DNA of 64,000 nt from Lysobacter sp. CFH 32150 (GTDB taxonomy: Bacteria; Pseudomonadota; Gammaproteobacteria; Xanthomonadales; Xanthomonadaceae): the NCBI RefSeq assembly GCF_022758295.1, contig NZ_JALDWJ010000007.1, positions 266,971 to 330,970 on the forward strand, in the 5' to 3' direction. A program made the position numbers and the translations under genes. This document shows, one piece after another, positions 7,784-19,019 of the stretch. The notes beneath the pieces are model-generated. The model saw nothing but the letters and a program-made list of their open reading frames with translations. It ran no database searches and was not told the origin of the DNA. Position 1 is the stretch's first letter, and every line of letters starts with the position of its first letter.

Positions 7784-7787
<4 letters not shown>
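7224..7787 (+). CDS. ECF-like RNA polymerase sigma factor
   Basis: A 187-residue sigma factor of the extracytoplasmic-function-like group often paired with Ser/Thr kinases (Sig-70 X6 type). Region 2 covers roughly residues 5-85, with the group-typical ETTALVHEAYLKLA and VLVDDARVRKADKRGGG. Region 4 is the helix-turn-helix YFGGYSETEIAQMLGISDRTLRRDWRRARAFL. There is no anti-sigma gene. Its stop codon overlaps the kinase start by 4 bp (ATGA), giving translational coupling, and this family is thought to be controlled by its neighbouring kinase. The ATG at 7224 is chosen because it starts the conserved region. Confidence 0.92.
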
Positions 7788-10651
<2,864 letters not shown>

Positions 10652-10932
10652 GCGCATCGCAGCCGCTACAGCCGCGGCTGGTACACGCGCGGGTAGCACG
10701 GCCTCGAAGAACACCTGCCTGATCACCCGCCTCCTCATGCGGCGTCCGTGCCGCTGGTGCGGGGATATGCGGTAAACGCGTGCGATTCCGGACACTCGCG
10801 CAGCGCCGGATTTAATCCGGACGGCACAGCCGCGTGTCCGCCCTGCGGTCGTGTCCGGATTCTCCGCTGCATTTCGCATCCCATGAATGCCTCGTTCCCG
10901 GGGCGAAGGAAGACACCTCACATCGGAGAGCC

Positions 10933-11946
10933 ATGATGATTGTTGTAAACCCCAAAGGGACTTCAAGGACACCCGCTTTTCTCGCAACGACCTTGCTTGC
11001 ATCGGCACTGGCGTGCACCGCGCAGCCCGCTCGCGCTGCGGACCCCGAACTGCGCCATATCCGCATCTGCGACACGTCCGCCTGCTACTACGCATGGAAC
11101 GTCGTCGACTCCGATCGCGACGGCGTCTGCGATGCCGACGAGATCGCCGTCGGCAGCGATCCGTACGACCCGAACAGCAAGCCTCCACTGAGCGTCGTCG
11201 TGGCGCTGCTCGGCAAGGGACTGCTGCCGACCTACGAGTTCGGCGTCGGCAAGGTCATCGTCTATCCGGACAAGCTCCAATCCACGATCGAAGCCGGGCT
11301 GAAAGATCCACTCGCGGCCTTCCCGATGGGCAAGCGCGCGGACGCAATGTCGCTGATCGGCCTGCCGACGGAGCTGATGGCCGAACACGGCTTCGATGTC
11401 GAGCACGACGGAATCACGCTCACCCTGCAACATGATCAGAAGAGCGGTTTGCCGGAGGCGCGCATGGGTGGCGTCGTGATCAGCCTGATCAGTGCCGACG
11501 ACGGTGAAGATCCGGTGCTCAATGACGTTACCGAGATATACAACTACGACGACGGCTCCACCGGCTACCTGCTCGACAACGGCGACTTTCTCTACGACGG
11601 CGCCGACGGCCACGGCCTACGCCAGGACAAAGATGGAAACATCATCGACGACTGGTACGTCAATCCGGACGCAGACACCGGCACCGGCGAACCAACGCCG
11701 GAACAGTTTGCAGCGTGGAAGCGCGTCCAGAACGCCACCAAACGCACCGTAGTGAACCGCGAGCCGATCGGCGGCGAAGATCCCTCGACCATTGTCGATC
11801 GGGGCGATCACATCATCCTGATCGATCCCGAGTACAGCGACTACGTCGGCATCGAATCCGGCCCGCCGCAGATCGACCGTGCCGAGCCTGAGTTGCATCC
11901 CGGTTTGCCCAACCCACTGGAAGCCGCCTGCACGAAGTGCCCGTGA
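10933..11946 (+). CDS. exported protein with one calcium-binding-type loop
   Basis: A 337-residue protein with a long signal peptide ending about ...TAQPARAADPE (residue 36). Near the mature N-terminus the segment DSDRDGVCDADEIAVGSDPY resembles a thrombospondin type-3/EF-hand-like DxDxDG loop. The rest is unlike any family I know; it is rich in acidic residues and DG turns (YDDGSTGYLLDNGDFLYDGA, DGNIIDDWYVNPDADTG), with four cysteines clustered at the ends. The ATG at 10933 follows GGAGAG. It lies 281 bp downstream of the kinase gene, but whether it belongs to that regulon is only a guess. Confidence 0.6.
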   Translation: MMIVVNPKGTSRTPAFLATTLLASALACTAQPARAADPELRHIRICDTSACYYAWNVVDSDRDGVCDADEIAVGSDPYDPNSKPPLSVVVALLGKGLLPTYEFGVGKVIVYPDKLQSTIEAGLKDPLAAFPMGKRADAMSLIGLPTELMAEHGFDVEHDGITLTLQHDQKSGLPEARMGGVVISLISADDGEDPVLNDVTEIYNYDDGSTGYLLDNGDFLYDGADGHGLRQDKDGNIIDDWYVNPDADTGTGEPTPEQFAAWKRVQNATKRTVVNREPIGGEDPSTIVDRGDHIILIDPEYSDYVGIESGPPQIDRAEPELHPGLPNPLEAACTKCP

Positions 11947-11993
11947 CCGCCACACCGTAAACGCGGGGGGCTCAAGCCCGCTCGCAACGCGAC

Positions 11994-12026
11994 GGGGCGG
12001 AGGCAACTCAATCACCTCCGCCCTTC
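11994..12026 (+). repeat. GGGACGGAGG-family hairpin variant
   Basis: GGGGCGGAGGCAACTC is paired with ATCACCTCCGCCC. This is a diverged copy, with base pairing kept by matching changes on both arms. Confidence 0.65.
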
Positions 12027-12093
12027 CTTCGACCGATGCGCCACGCCTCGGTCTACTCCCAAGGTGCATCACTTCGACGACAAGGACTTCTGC

Positions 12094-13326
12094 ATGCGCA
12101 ATCTATGTCGGCCACTCATCCTGGCTTCGCTCCTGCTGTCGCTGACCGGATGTCCGGATCCCGTTGTCCGGGATTCGGCCGCAGCTCTGGACCGCGAGCA
12201 GTTTGGAATTTCGGTTCTCTCGGTGAACCTGCTGGATGCCCTGAACACGCCAAGGGCAAGCTCGACGGGAGTGCCGTGGCAAACGCGGTATACGCGCATC
12301 TCCGACTGGATGACGCAGACCGGCAACTTCCCTGACGTGATCGTCCTGCAGGAAGCACCCGGTTACTGGTCATGCGCCGGCAACGGGCGGCAGTTGCCCG
12401 ATTACGCGGCGATTGACTTCCTGCTGGACGGAATCCGCATGGCCAGCGGCGAGCAATACCGGGTGGCCTACCTGATCGGCGGAACACCGCATGGCAGCCA
12501 CGGTAGTGACTGGATGGGGACGGCCAGCGTGGGAGGCTGCTCCACGCAAGGGGAAAGGGCTTTGCTGTACCGGCCCAGTCGCCTCAGGAATGTCATCACC
12601 TCACCGGGTTCCGGCGACACGGTTGTGTCGGCGTACCAGATCCCGTTGCAGTCGACGTACCTCGCACGCAGCCTGCAGTGCTGCCACCCGGCAGCCGATC
12701 GCACCGACGTCTGCTCGGTCATCGATGGTCCGCTCAGCACGCCGATGGCCGGCGAATATGAGGGCGCCATTGGAACCTGCGCCACGCCGCTGGGCGCCGC
12801 CTTTGCACGGAGCCGGTTGGCAACGCAGGGCGAGAATCGCCAACGGCCTACCACGGACGCCGTTTTCACTCGTTTCGAGCTGGTCAACCAGCCGGGCAAC
12901 TTCGTGCACATCTACAACGTGCACCGTGGCTGGAACCAGGACTGGGAAGATCGCCATCACACGCCAGCGCCCCAGGTGGAGGACTTCGGATCACAGAACA
13001 TCAATGCGCTGGTGACGGACATGGAAGGTCGGTTCCGCCGTGGGGACGTTCTGTATCCACCGATCCTTGTCGGCGACTTCAACGTTGGGCTCCCCGCCCC
13101 TGGCGAAACCTTCCCTCTGCTGACTTCCTACTTCCCGAGGTTCGATATCGGAGACTTCTTCCGCATCGATGGCGTCATGTTCGGGAAGGCCGCGGATTTC
13201 CCTTCCAAACGTCCTGCATACGCAAACCTGATGCAGCACATGCCATCAGACAATTGCGAAGACCCGGCCACGCTCTGGTCGGATCATTGCGGCATCTACT
13301 TCCGCGTCGAACCTTCGAGAAGGTAG
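12094..13326 (+). CDS. lipoprotein of the endonuclease/exonuclease/phosphatase fold
   Basis: A 410-residue protein with a lipoprotein signal (LASLLLSLTGC, lipid-attachment Cys near residue 19), so it is membrane-anchored outside the cytoplasm. EEP-superfamily metal and catalytic motifs are present: VLQEAP (Glu), NVHRGWNQDW, ILVGDFNVGL (GDFN) and WSDHCGIYF (SDHxG). The fold is found in DNases, sphingomyelinases and phosphoesterases. Extra cysteines (SLQCCHPAADRTDVC) suggest extracellular disulfides. The ATG at 12094 is chosen over 12064 so that the lipobox is correctly spaced. Substrate unknown; nuclease or phospholipid phosphoesterase are both possible. Confidence 0.8.
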   Translation: MRNLCRPLILASLLLSLTGCPDPVVRDSAAALDREQFGISVLSVNLLDALNTPRASSTGVPWQTRYTRISDWMTQTGNFPDVIVLQEAPGYWSCAGNGRQLPDYAAIDFLLDGIRMASGEQYRVAYLIGGTPHGSHGSDWMGTASVGGCSTQGERALLYRPSRLRNVITSPGSGDTVVSAYQIPLQSTYLARSLQCCHPAADRTDVCSVIDGPLSTPMAGEYEGAIGTCATPLGAAFARSRLATQGENRQRPTTDAVFTRFELVNQPGNFVHIYNVHRGWNQDWEDRHHTPAPQVEDFGSQNINALVTDMEGRFRRGDVLYPPILVGDFNVGLPAPGETFPLLTSYFPRFDIGDFFRIDGVMFGKAADFPSKRPAYANLMQHMPSDNCEDPATLWSDHCGIYFRVEPSRR

Positions 13327-13342
13327 GCCGGCGAATCCGCGC

Positions 13343-13379
13343 GGTGTCAGAGACGCTTTTCGAAAGTGCCTCTGGCACC
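13343..13379 (+). repeat. GGGGTCAGAG-family hairpin variant
   Basis: GGTGTCAGAGACGCTTTTCG faces AAAGTGCCTCTGGCACC, 17 bp after the EEP lipoprotein stop. It may double as a terminator between convergent genes. Confidence 0.6.
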
Positions 13380-13397
13380 ATTCTTCCGGTTTGTCCT

Positions 13398-13676
13398 TCA
13401 ATCGCGCCTGAGATTGCGCGCAGCCGCGGTCGCGGCCTGCAGGACGCGGATGTATGCCGCGCGGATCCTCGCCGCTTGGCCTGCAGCGGCCTCCAGCCCC
13501 TCGATATACGACGCCACCAACGCCGGCGCGTTGTGCTGGTCGCCCAGCTCGCCCATCGTCTTGGCCACGGCATCGCGCAGATGCCAGTCCACGTTCACGC
13601 CCTTCTCTGCTTCGTTGGCGAGGTCGACAATGCGCAGCAGATGCGGCGTCACGAGACCGACGACGGTGGCTTTCAT
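13398..13676 (-). CDS. small conserved-looking alpha-helical protein, unknown
   Basis: A 92-residue protein starting MKATVVGLVTPHLLRIVDLA, predicted mostly helical and without a signal peptide or recognisable domain. It lies 32 bp downstream of the DUF3037 gene on the same strand and could be the last gene of the HipA-like/DUF3037 unit. The ATG at 13676 is used because the longer upstream frame has low-complexity, non-coding-like sequence. Confidence 0.5.
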   Translation of the reverse strand: MKATVVGLVTPHLLRIVDLANEAEKGVNVDWHLRDAVAKTMGELGDQHNAPALVASYIEGLEAAAGQAARIRAAYIRVLQAATAAARNLRRD

Positions 13677-13708
13677 CCATTCAATCCTGCTTTTGGAACG
13701 CCGCAAGG

Positions 13709-14167
13709 CTAACGCAGCGGGCGTGCCGGCAGTAGCCCCTCCGACGCGCCTGCCGGACCGCTCCCCTTTTGCTGCGATCGCGGCACCCGCACCATGCGGT
13801 CGAGCAGATGTTCCATCGTCGCGGCCATGTCCGTGCACCGGCCGGTATGCACCGGGGAGGTCTGGATGATCGCGCTGCGTTTGGCCGTGAGCCAATGGAA
13901 GCGCGCGCGCAGCGGTAGTTGGCCGATGGGGCCGCTGTCGGGACCGCCGCGGCAGATGGCGGGAAAGCTGGCGAGATGGCGGCGCACGGCATCGAGATCG
14001 ATGGCCGGGTCGAGCGCGCGCACGCGGGCTTCATCGAGCTCGACGCGCGCGTCGAGGTAACGCGTTGCCTCGCACGAGAGGATGATGCCGACGTTGACGA
14101 ACTCCTCGCGCTCCACGCGCGGCACCACGCGGATCACCGCATAGTCGTAGCTGTCATGCGCGCGCAT
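13709..14167 (-). CDS. DUF3037 protein, partner of the HipA-like kinase
   Basis: A 152-residue protein with the DUF3037 core: YDYAVIRVVPRVEREEFVNV, GIILSCEATRYLDARVELD and GPIGQLPLRARFHWLTAKRS. It overlaps the upstream HipA-like gene by 14 bp (14154-14167), which implies co-translation. To my knowledge the pair HipA-like plus DUF3037 recurs in many bacteria, with no settled function. The C-terminus is basic and low in complexity. Confidence 0.75.
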   Translation of the reverse strand: MRAHDSYDYAVIRVVPRVEREEFVNVGIILSCEATRYLDARVELDEARVRALDPAIDLDAVRRHLASFPAICRGGPDSGPIGQLPLRARFHWLTAKRSAIIQTSPVHTGRCTDMAATMEHLLDRMVRVPRSQQKGSGPAGASEGLLPARPLR

Positions 14168-14927
14168 CGGTGGCCTCCTGCGCAAAGCGTCGCGGCTGCG
14201 CCAGTCGCTGCACGAGATAGTCGGTGTAGGCCGCGCGCTGAGTAGCGGCATCGGCGAAGGCATCGGGGCCTTGCAGCCACGCGTCGGGAACACTGGCGAC
14301 GATGCCGGAGATCACCTCCGGCGTGAGCGTCGCGGCCATCGCCGCATCGACATCGCCGATGCCACCGGCCCATGGCAGCAGCACATGCTCGCGGATCAGC
14401 GGAAATCCGCGGCCGGGGTCGGCATCGGTGCCGTTCCAGCCGTGATGGAAGTACAGCGCTGCACCGTGGTCGATCAGGTAGAGCCGGTTGTGCCACATCA
14501 TCAGATTGGGATTGCGCGCACTGCGATCGACGTTGCTGATGTAGGCATCGAACCACACGATGCGCGAAGCCAGCATCGCGTCGGGTTGCTCGACGACCGG
14601 ATCGAAGTTGATGGCGCCGGGCAGGTAGTCCAATGCGAGATTGAGGCCGGCGCTGGCGCGGATCAGGTCCTGGATCTCGGGGTCGGGCTCGGTGCGGGCG
14701 AGGTCGGGATCGAGTTCGACGAACACGATCTCCGGCACAGGCAAGCCCAGCACACGGGCGAGGCTGCCGGCGATCCATTCCGCCACCAGCGCCTTTGGGC
14801 CCTGTCCGGCGCCGCGGAACTTGAGCACGTACAGGCCATCGTCATCGGCTTCGATCACGGCGGGCATGGAACCGCCCTCGCGTAGGGGCGTGACGTAGCG
14901 GGCGGCGGTGACGGTGCGTGGAGTCAT
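14154..14927 (-). CDS. HipA-like Ser/Thr kinase domain protein (single-domain HipA_2 type)
   Basis: A 257-residue protein related to the kinase lobe of HipA. The N-terminus RTVTAARYVTPLREGGSMPA and GLYVLKFRGAGQGPKALVAE (putative ATP Lys) fit the family. The catalytic region is WFDAYISNVDRSARNPNLM, followed by the metal-binding-type LIDHGAALYFHHGW. It lacks the N-terminal HipA subdomain and there is no HipB-like HTH gene next to it; a DUF3037 gene overlaps its 3' end instead. The ATG at 14927 begins the conserved segment. Its substrate is unknown, whereas classic HipA phosphorylates GltX. Confidence 0.8.
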   Translation of the reverse strand: MTPRTVTAARYVTPLREGGSMPAVIEADDDGLYVLKFRGAGQGPKALVAEWIAGSLARVLGLPVPEIVFVELDPDLARTEPDPEIQDLIRASAGLNLALDYLPGAINFDPVVEQPDAMLASRIVWFDAYISNVDRSARNPNLMMWHNRLYLIDHGAALYFHHGWNGTDADPGRGFPLIREHVLLPWAGGIGDVDAAMAATLTPEVISGIVASVPDAWLQGPDAFADAATQRAAYTDYLVQRLAQPRRFAQEATDARA

Positions 14928-14991
14928 CGCGCAAGCATACTGGGCGAAGCGGTGCGCCAGCATCTCGTTGTACGTCAGGCCGCGCCCAGAA

Positions 14992-15049
14992 GGCGTCAGA
15001 GAAACTTTTGTATTCAAGTGCAAATCACAAATGTGCTCTGACCCTCTTT
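14992..15049 (+). repeat. GGGGTCAGAG-family hairpin
   Basis: GGCGTCAGAGAAACTTTTG faces CAAATGTGCTCTGACCCTC. It separates the HipA-like gene start from the second NnrU copy and ends a few bases before the duplicated segment begins. Confidence 0.7.
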
Positions 15050-15051
15050 CA

Positions 15052-15762
15052 TCATCCGGCCCCGAGAAACCGCCACGGATTCACGTCGTAGACCGGCCGA
15101 TGCAATGCGATCAGCATGAACCAGAGCAGCACGCCGACGACCATGCGCCATAGCCCGATCTCGGCGAAGGCGAAGTGGTTGCGGCCCTGGCGGATCGCCG
15201 CGAACGGCAGGATCGAAGTGACGCGGGCGAACGCGGCCCATGGCTCGGGCGCGCGCCTGGCGTATTTGGCGTCGAGGCTGAACATGCCGGCGACGGCCAC
15301 GGCGAGAAAGGCGCCGGTGAAGATCGCGCCACCCAGCGTGCCGATGACGATCATGTGCGCGGCCGCCCACAGCGCGAACGACCACAGCATCGGATAGCGC
15401 GTCACGCGCAGGATGCCGATCGCCGGCGTCTCGGACATCAGCGCGCGGGCACCTGCGACCGACGTGGGATTGGGCACCGTCAACGCACAGACCAGCAGCA
15501 CTGTGGCCGGGATCAACAGTAGGATGCACAGCACCACCAGCCAGCCCGGCGCCTGCCACAGCACGCGCACCGGCCCCGCCGCGCCCCAGGCCAGGCCGAG
15601 CCAGACGATATTGGCGACGGAGACCAGCGAGAACGCGCCGCGGAAACCGCGTTCGCCCAACACCCGGACGAATCGATCGCGCAGCGTGGTGCCGGCGATC
15701 CCGATATGCACGAAGACCCACACCACTGCGGCGGCGATGAGCGAGGCGAGTTCCGGTGTCAT
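15052..15762 (-). CDS. NnrU-family integral membrane protein, copy 2
   Basis: A 236-residue polytopic membrane protein nearly identical to that at 6292-7002. The differences are few (RDRFVRV versus RERFVQV, VCALTV versus VSALTV, APEPWAA versus APGQWAA, RMVVGV versus RIAIGV, LGAG versus LGVG). The start codon, its upstream region and the flanking hairpin repeat are duplicated too, so both copies probably have the same promoter. Both reading frames are intact. The function is uncertain, as for copy 1. Confidence 0.85.
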   Translation of the reverse strand: MTPELASLIAAAVVWVFVHIGIAGTTLRDRFVRVLGERGFRGAFSLVSVANIVWLGLAWGAAGPVRVLWQAPGWLVVLCILLLIPATVLLVCALTVPNPTSVAGARALMSETPAIGILRVTRYPMLWSFALWAAAHMIVIGTLGGAIFTGAFLAVAVAGMFSLDAKYARRAPEPWAAFARVTSILPFAAIRQGRNHFAFAEIGLWRMVVGVLLWFMLIALHRPVYDVNPWRFLGAG

Positions 15763-15872
15763 GGACGGAGTCCTTCTGGACGTGGCGGGTTCGCCTGTCC
15801 GCGATCTTAGGCCGCTTTGTGAACGAAGGAACGGAGGGAAATGACCCCCGCTTAATGACCTCCGTCCCCTTT
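15052..15872. repeat. direct repeat of about 820 bp, copy 2 (NnrU unit)
   Basis: Second copy of 6292-7112, in the same orientation, so that 8.76 kb containing the sigma factor, kinase, EEP lipoprotein and HipA-like genes is bounded by direct repeats. It also contains the GGGACGGAGG-family hairpin at 15826-15873. Confidence 0.9.
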
Positions 15873-15885
15873 ATTCCGAAGAGCA

Positions 15886-15915
15886 CCCGGGTGCGCTGCG
15901 CTTACCCGGGCTACG
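15886..15915 (+). repeat. CCCGGGT dispersed palindrome
   Basis: CACCCGGGTGCGCTGCGCTT runs into ACCCGGGCTACG. Palindromes built from CCCGGGTAAGCGCAGCG are common intergenic repeats in many proteobacteria. It lies directly beyond the duplicated unit. Confidence 0.5.
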
Positions 15916-15925
15916 CTGGCTGTCA

Positions 15926-16228
15926 TCAACGAAAAATCTGCAGCAACTCGGAGATGCGTCTTTCCTGTGCGGGCTCGAACTCCAGGCCAAGATGATTGGC
16001 GGCCACACGCGTCACATGCCCCTGCAGCATGATTGGACAGTCGGGGTCGTCCAGGAAGAACACGCTCAGCGAAGCCCCGGCGGCAGGCGTCCAATGGTCG
16101 GGCAGCCCCACTCGCGCGCCACCTGCGGAGATATCGAATATTTCCGCCCTATGCCCAGAGCCATTGGGCGTGATCATGACCGCCCCGGAAACCGCCCGGC
16201 GTTGCGTGCGGCGTTGTTCGATGGCCAT
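15926..16228 (-). CDS. PilZ-domain protein, probable c-di-GMP receptor
   Basis: A 100-residue single-domain protein. The c-di-GMP-binding features of PilZ are present: RRTQRR near the N-terminus (RxxxR) and DISAGGARVGLP ((D/N)xSxxG). The C-terminus ends HLGLEFEPAQERRISELLQIF, also typical. Such proteins link c-di-GMP to motility, exopolysaccharide or secretion; no obvious partner is adjacent. The ATG at 16228 follows GGGAGGTGAG, a strong ribosome binding site, so the longer upstream frame is rejected. Confidence 0.88.
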   Translation of the reverse strand: MAIEQRRTQRRAVSGAVMITPNGSGHRAEIFDISAGGARVGLPDHWTPAAGASLSVFFLDDPDCPIMLQGHVTRVAANHLGLEFEPAQERRISELLQIFR

Positions 16229-16366
16229 GCGCTCACCTCCCGAAAGGAACCCCCTCTTTCCGAACGCCAGTGGCGGGAAGAAGCGGCCGCATGCGCATAT
16301 GAACCCGCCCCTCCTCCCTCCTCCTCCCACACGGTGGGGAGATCGAAACGGCCGGCAGGCCAAGAG

Positions 16367-16464
16367 CTCGTAGGGCGCATTAGCCGACGGCGTAATGCGC
16401 CGAATGAGGTGACTCCGCAGATCAATGCGGCGCAATGCGCTTCGCTTATTACGCCCTACGTGGG
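16367..16464 (+). repeat. GTAGGGCGCATTAGCC palindromic repeat, long copy
   Basis: CTCGTAGGGCGCATTAGCCG and CGGCGTAATGCGCCG on the left are opposed by CGGCGCAATGCGCTTCG and TTATTACGCCCTACG on the right. It fills the space before the lipase gene and belongs to the same family as 5222-5259 and 19020-19056. Confidence 0.7.
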
Positions 16465-16526
16465 CTGTCCGGACGCTCCGATGATTCGCGTGTTCCCAAT
16501 AACGCGGCGCAACCAAGGAGTCGGAG

Positions 16527-17819
16527 ATGGCAGCCACCCAACTAACGGGTTTGGAAAGGGACTACTTCCTGGCCAAAGCCAGCGACCTCGCTTACCTAAG
16601 CGAGGCGCCCCTGCAAGACGTCCTGGATCGCCTCCGGGCCGATTTCGGGCCCGAATGGAACGCGTTTCCCGGTGCATTCGCTTCAAAGCTCTCCGGCGTT
16701 CCAAACCTCTTCTACTACGCGTTCATCAATCACGCCAGCCGCGAACTCGTGCTGGCCTTCAAGGGGTCCGACCGACCGTTTTCACAAGATGGCCTGACAG
16801 ACTGGTTGATCAACAACATGCTCCTTGCAAAGACTCCGATTGACTGGACGGCCTTTGCTTCGATGAATGCCCACGCCGCGCAGGGATTCCTGCTGGGCTG
16901 GACCGCCGGCCGCGTTTCCGTGCGCACCGAGCTGGATGCCATCACAACCTATTCGACGATCCACCCCGGAGCCTGGTCGTTGTACATCACCGGCCACAGC
17001 CTGGGCGGCGCGCTGGCGCAGCTGTGCTTCGCGGACTTGATCGGCGAGTTGGCGAACGTGGCGCCGGATGATCCACAGTTCGACAAGTACTCACGCGCAC
17101 TCAGCTTCATCACCGAGGTCTACCTGTGTACCTTCGCGGCGCCCAACGTGGGAGACCAGGGCTTCTCGGATGCGCTCGCGCTGTTCACACGGACCCTGGC
17201 CCAACGGCAGCGCAAGGTGGACGGTTCCGTATATGAGTTGCCCAACGAATTCCTGGGCATCTACTGGGCCAATGAACAGCTCGAGAGATTTTGCGGCCTG
17301 GTTCCTCTGTTCTACGCCCAATCCCTTTCAGGGCAACACCCGAAGTACTCGGACAACCCGTACTTTCCGCAAATCCTGAACACTGGTCATTCGATGGGTG
17401 CCTACGTGAAAGCGCTCCAGACGCTGCGCAATGCGGCGCCCCAGCCGATGCCCCGGAGCGTTTCCAAGATCACCTTCACTTCGAAATCGCTGTTGATGAC
17501 CGGCGCCTGCGACGTGAGCCTCTCGATCATGCACGGGAACGAGCCGGGAACCCAGGCGGCGAGGACGATCGTGGACCCCACGTCAAAGTCGCTGAAGCTC
17601 GAACGCGATTACTCCAGGGCGCAATCATCAGAGGACCACATCCCGTGGACGTCGAACGACCGGCTCCAGCTTTCGTTCCTGCCTTCCGTGCCCTCGCCAA
17701 AATTCGAACTGGTGCTGTTCGACTCGGTGCTGCTGTTTGACGACCGGGAGGTGGCGCGCATCGACTTGATTCGCGTCGATTCCTTCAACTCCACCTATCT
17801 GATCGGGCCGACCGCCTGA
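16527..17819 (+). CDS. class 3 lipase family protein
   Basis: A 430-residue alpha/beta hydrolase. The nucleophile elbow GHSLGGALAQL is at 156-166 (Ser 158), preceded by YAFINHASRELVLAFKGSD, the usual start of the lipase_3 domain, and followed by CTFAAPNVGD and a His-containing region (NTGHSMGAY). The catalytic domain takes about residues 10-310. The last 110 residues form an extra beta-rich domain (SKITFTSKSLLMTGACDVSL, FELVLFDSVLLFDDREVARI). There is no signal peptide, so it is cytoplasmic or exported by a leaderless route. The substrate is unknown; acylglycerol or phospholipid is likely. Confidence 0.85.
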   Translation: MAATQLTGLERDYFLAKASDLAYLSEAPLQDVLDRLRADFGPEWNAFPGAFASKLSGVPNLFYYAFINHASRELVLAFKGSDRPFSQDGLTDWLINNMLLAKTPIDWTAFASMNAHAAQGFLLGWTAGRVSVRTELDAITTYSTIHPGAWSLYITGHSLGGALAQLCFADLIGELANVAPDDPQFDKYSRALSFITEVYLCTFAAPNVGDQGFSDALALFTRTLAQRQRKVDGSVYELPNEFLGIYWANEQLERFCGLVPLFYAQSLSGQHPKYSDNPYFPQILNTGHSMGAYVKALQTLRNAAPQPMPRSVSKITFTSKSLLMTGACDVSLSIMHGNEPGTQAARTIVDPTSKSLKLERDYSRAQSSEDHIPWTSNDRLQLSFLPSVPSPKFELVLFDSVLLFDDREVARIDLIRVDSFNSTYLIGPTA

Positions 17820-18110
17820 GGCTGGTGCCCACGTCCGCTCTTCTGCAAAGGAGCAAAGGGACGGAGGTAATTAGGCCTGCTTAATTACCTCCGTCCCCTT
17901 TGTTTCGGAAGTAGCTCCCGCTTAATTACCTCCGTCCCCTTGTTTCCGTCAGCCTAAAGGGCGCCGGGTAAATTAGAAGAAAGAGCTCAGATCCCTTTAT
18001 GGTGAAAAAGAGAAATCACCGTTTAAGGGGTCGGAGAACATAGGCGTTCTAAGCGCTAATGTTCTCTGACCCCTTATTCGTAACTACCTCCGTCCCCTTA
18101 TTTCCCACCA
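17820..18110 (+). repeat. cluster of four palindromic repeats in a 412-bp gene-free stretch
   Basis: Four units lie in a row: a complete GGGACGGAGG hairpin (17855-17903: GGGACGGAGGTAATTAG with TTAATTACCTCCGTCCC), a half copy (17919-17941), a complete GGGGTCAGAG-type hairpin (18025-18074: AAGGGGTCGGAGAACAT with ATGTTCTCTGACCCCTT) and another half (18084-18104). No gene is visible between 17820 and 18232. The cluster forms the left border of the lower-GC island. Confidence 0.85.
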
Positions 18111-18232
18111 AGTTGGAGGTAGGCGGGTGCGACACGACGCGTGGGTCTCGCGGGGCGACTGAACGAGTGCTGGCAAAACCCACGCAGCGCCGCAAGAATA
18201 AGGCGAGCTAACAGCCTCGTGGACGGTGGTCG

Positions 18233-18910
18233 ATGCTTCTTTACAAGTACAAGGGTGCGAGCGAGCTTCTGCACTTGCTCGATATTGCCGTTCACGAGCG
18301 CCTTTTCTGCCAAGAGTACTCGCTGCTAAACGATCCTTTTGAGGGGCAGTTTCGCAGTATCACGCACTACACGAATATCGCGAACTTCGCGCATGGCAAC
18401 TTCAATCCATATCCATTGCGACACCCCGGGCGGGTGAATTATCACAATGTGGGCGAATTGCTTGTTCCGGGTGGGACGAAAGTTTGCAGCCTATCGGCCA
18501 CATCCACAGACGTGCGCATGTGGTCGCTCTATGCCGAGAGTCATTTTGGGGTCGCCATCGAGATCGACTTCACAGATGCTGAGAACCGTGTTCGACGAGT
18601 GGAGTACGTGGACGATCTGCCAAAGCTCGGTATGACGATACTTGCGGGCGCAACCCCTGAGCAGGTTCTTTCATACAAGACAACTCACTGGGCGTATGAG
18701 CAGGAGTATCGAATCATCGGCCCTGATAAGTACTACGAGATTGACGGCAGGATTCGACGCGTGATTGTTGGCCTGCGCGCACGGGATGATTTTGTGCTGC
18801 TTCTAAAGAAGGTCATGCATCCGCGCGTCACCATCGCCAAAGCCAAACTCGATCATGAGGGCGTGGCCATACAGGTCGACGAAGTGCTGCACGAAGGCGT
18901 ACCCGATTAA
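18233..18910 (+). CDS. DUF2971 protein
   Basis: A 225-residue protein with all the landmarks of DUF2971: LYKYKGASELLHLLD at the start, SLLNDPFEG (residues about 31-39), SLSATSTDVRMWSLYAESHF with GVAIEID, and HWAYEQEYRIIGP. The fold and activity of the family are not established as far as I know; members often occur in accessory regions and next to defence genes. There is no signal peptide. The base composition is lower in GC than the core genes here. It is isolated on the plus strand, with repeats on both sides and a putAbiC-like gene convergent to it. Confidence 0.85.
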   Translation: MLLYKYKGASELLHLLDIAVHERLFCQEYSLLNDPFEGQFRSITHYTNIANFAHGNFNPYPLRHPGRVNYHNVGELLVPGGTKVCSLSATSTDVRMWSLYAESHFGVAIEIDFTDAENRVRRVEYVDDLPKLGMTILAGATPEQVLSYKTTHWAYEQEYRIIGPDKYYEIDGRIRRVIVGLRARDDFVLLLKKVMHPRVTIAKAKLDHEGVAIQVDEVLHEGVPD

Positions 18911-19010
18911 GGCCACCAAGTGGCGGCGAAACGTTGGCGGCCTTGATCGGCGTTAACGGGTCCAGAGAAAATTTCCGTTTCAAACACAAATGTTCTCTGA
19001 CTCCTTTTTT
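18905..19010 (+). repeat. hairpin after the DUF2971 gene plus GGGGTCAGAG-family hairpin
   Basis: TTAAGGCCACCAA pairs with TTGGCGGCCTTGA just after the stop codon, a possible terminator with no T run. It is followed by GGTCCAGAGAAAATTT facing AAATGTTCTCTGACTCC (18957-19010). Confidence 0.6.
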
Positions 19011-19019
19011 CGATATCCC

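Noticed and set aside
18905..18960. attC-like look of the hairpin after the DUF2971 gene
   Set aside because: The stem TTAAGGCC..CCAA/TTGG..GGCCTTGA ends in GCGTTAAC, but GTTAACG does not fit GTTRRRY and the left inverse core is missing. It is a possible terminator instead.
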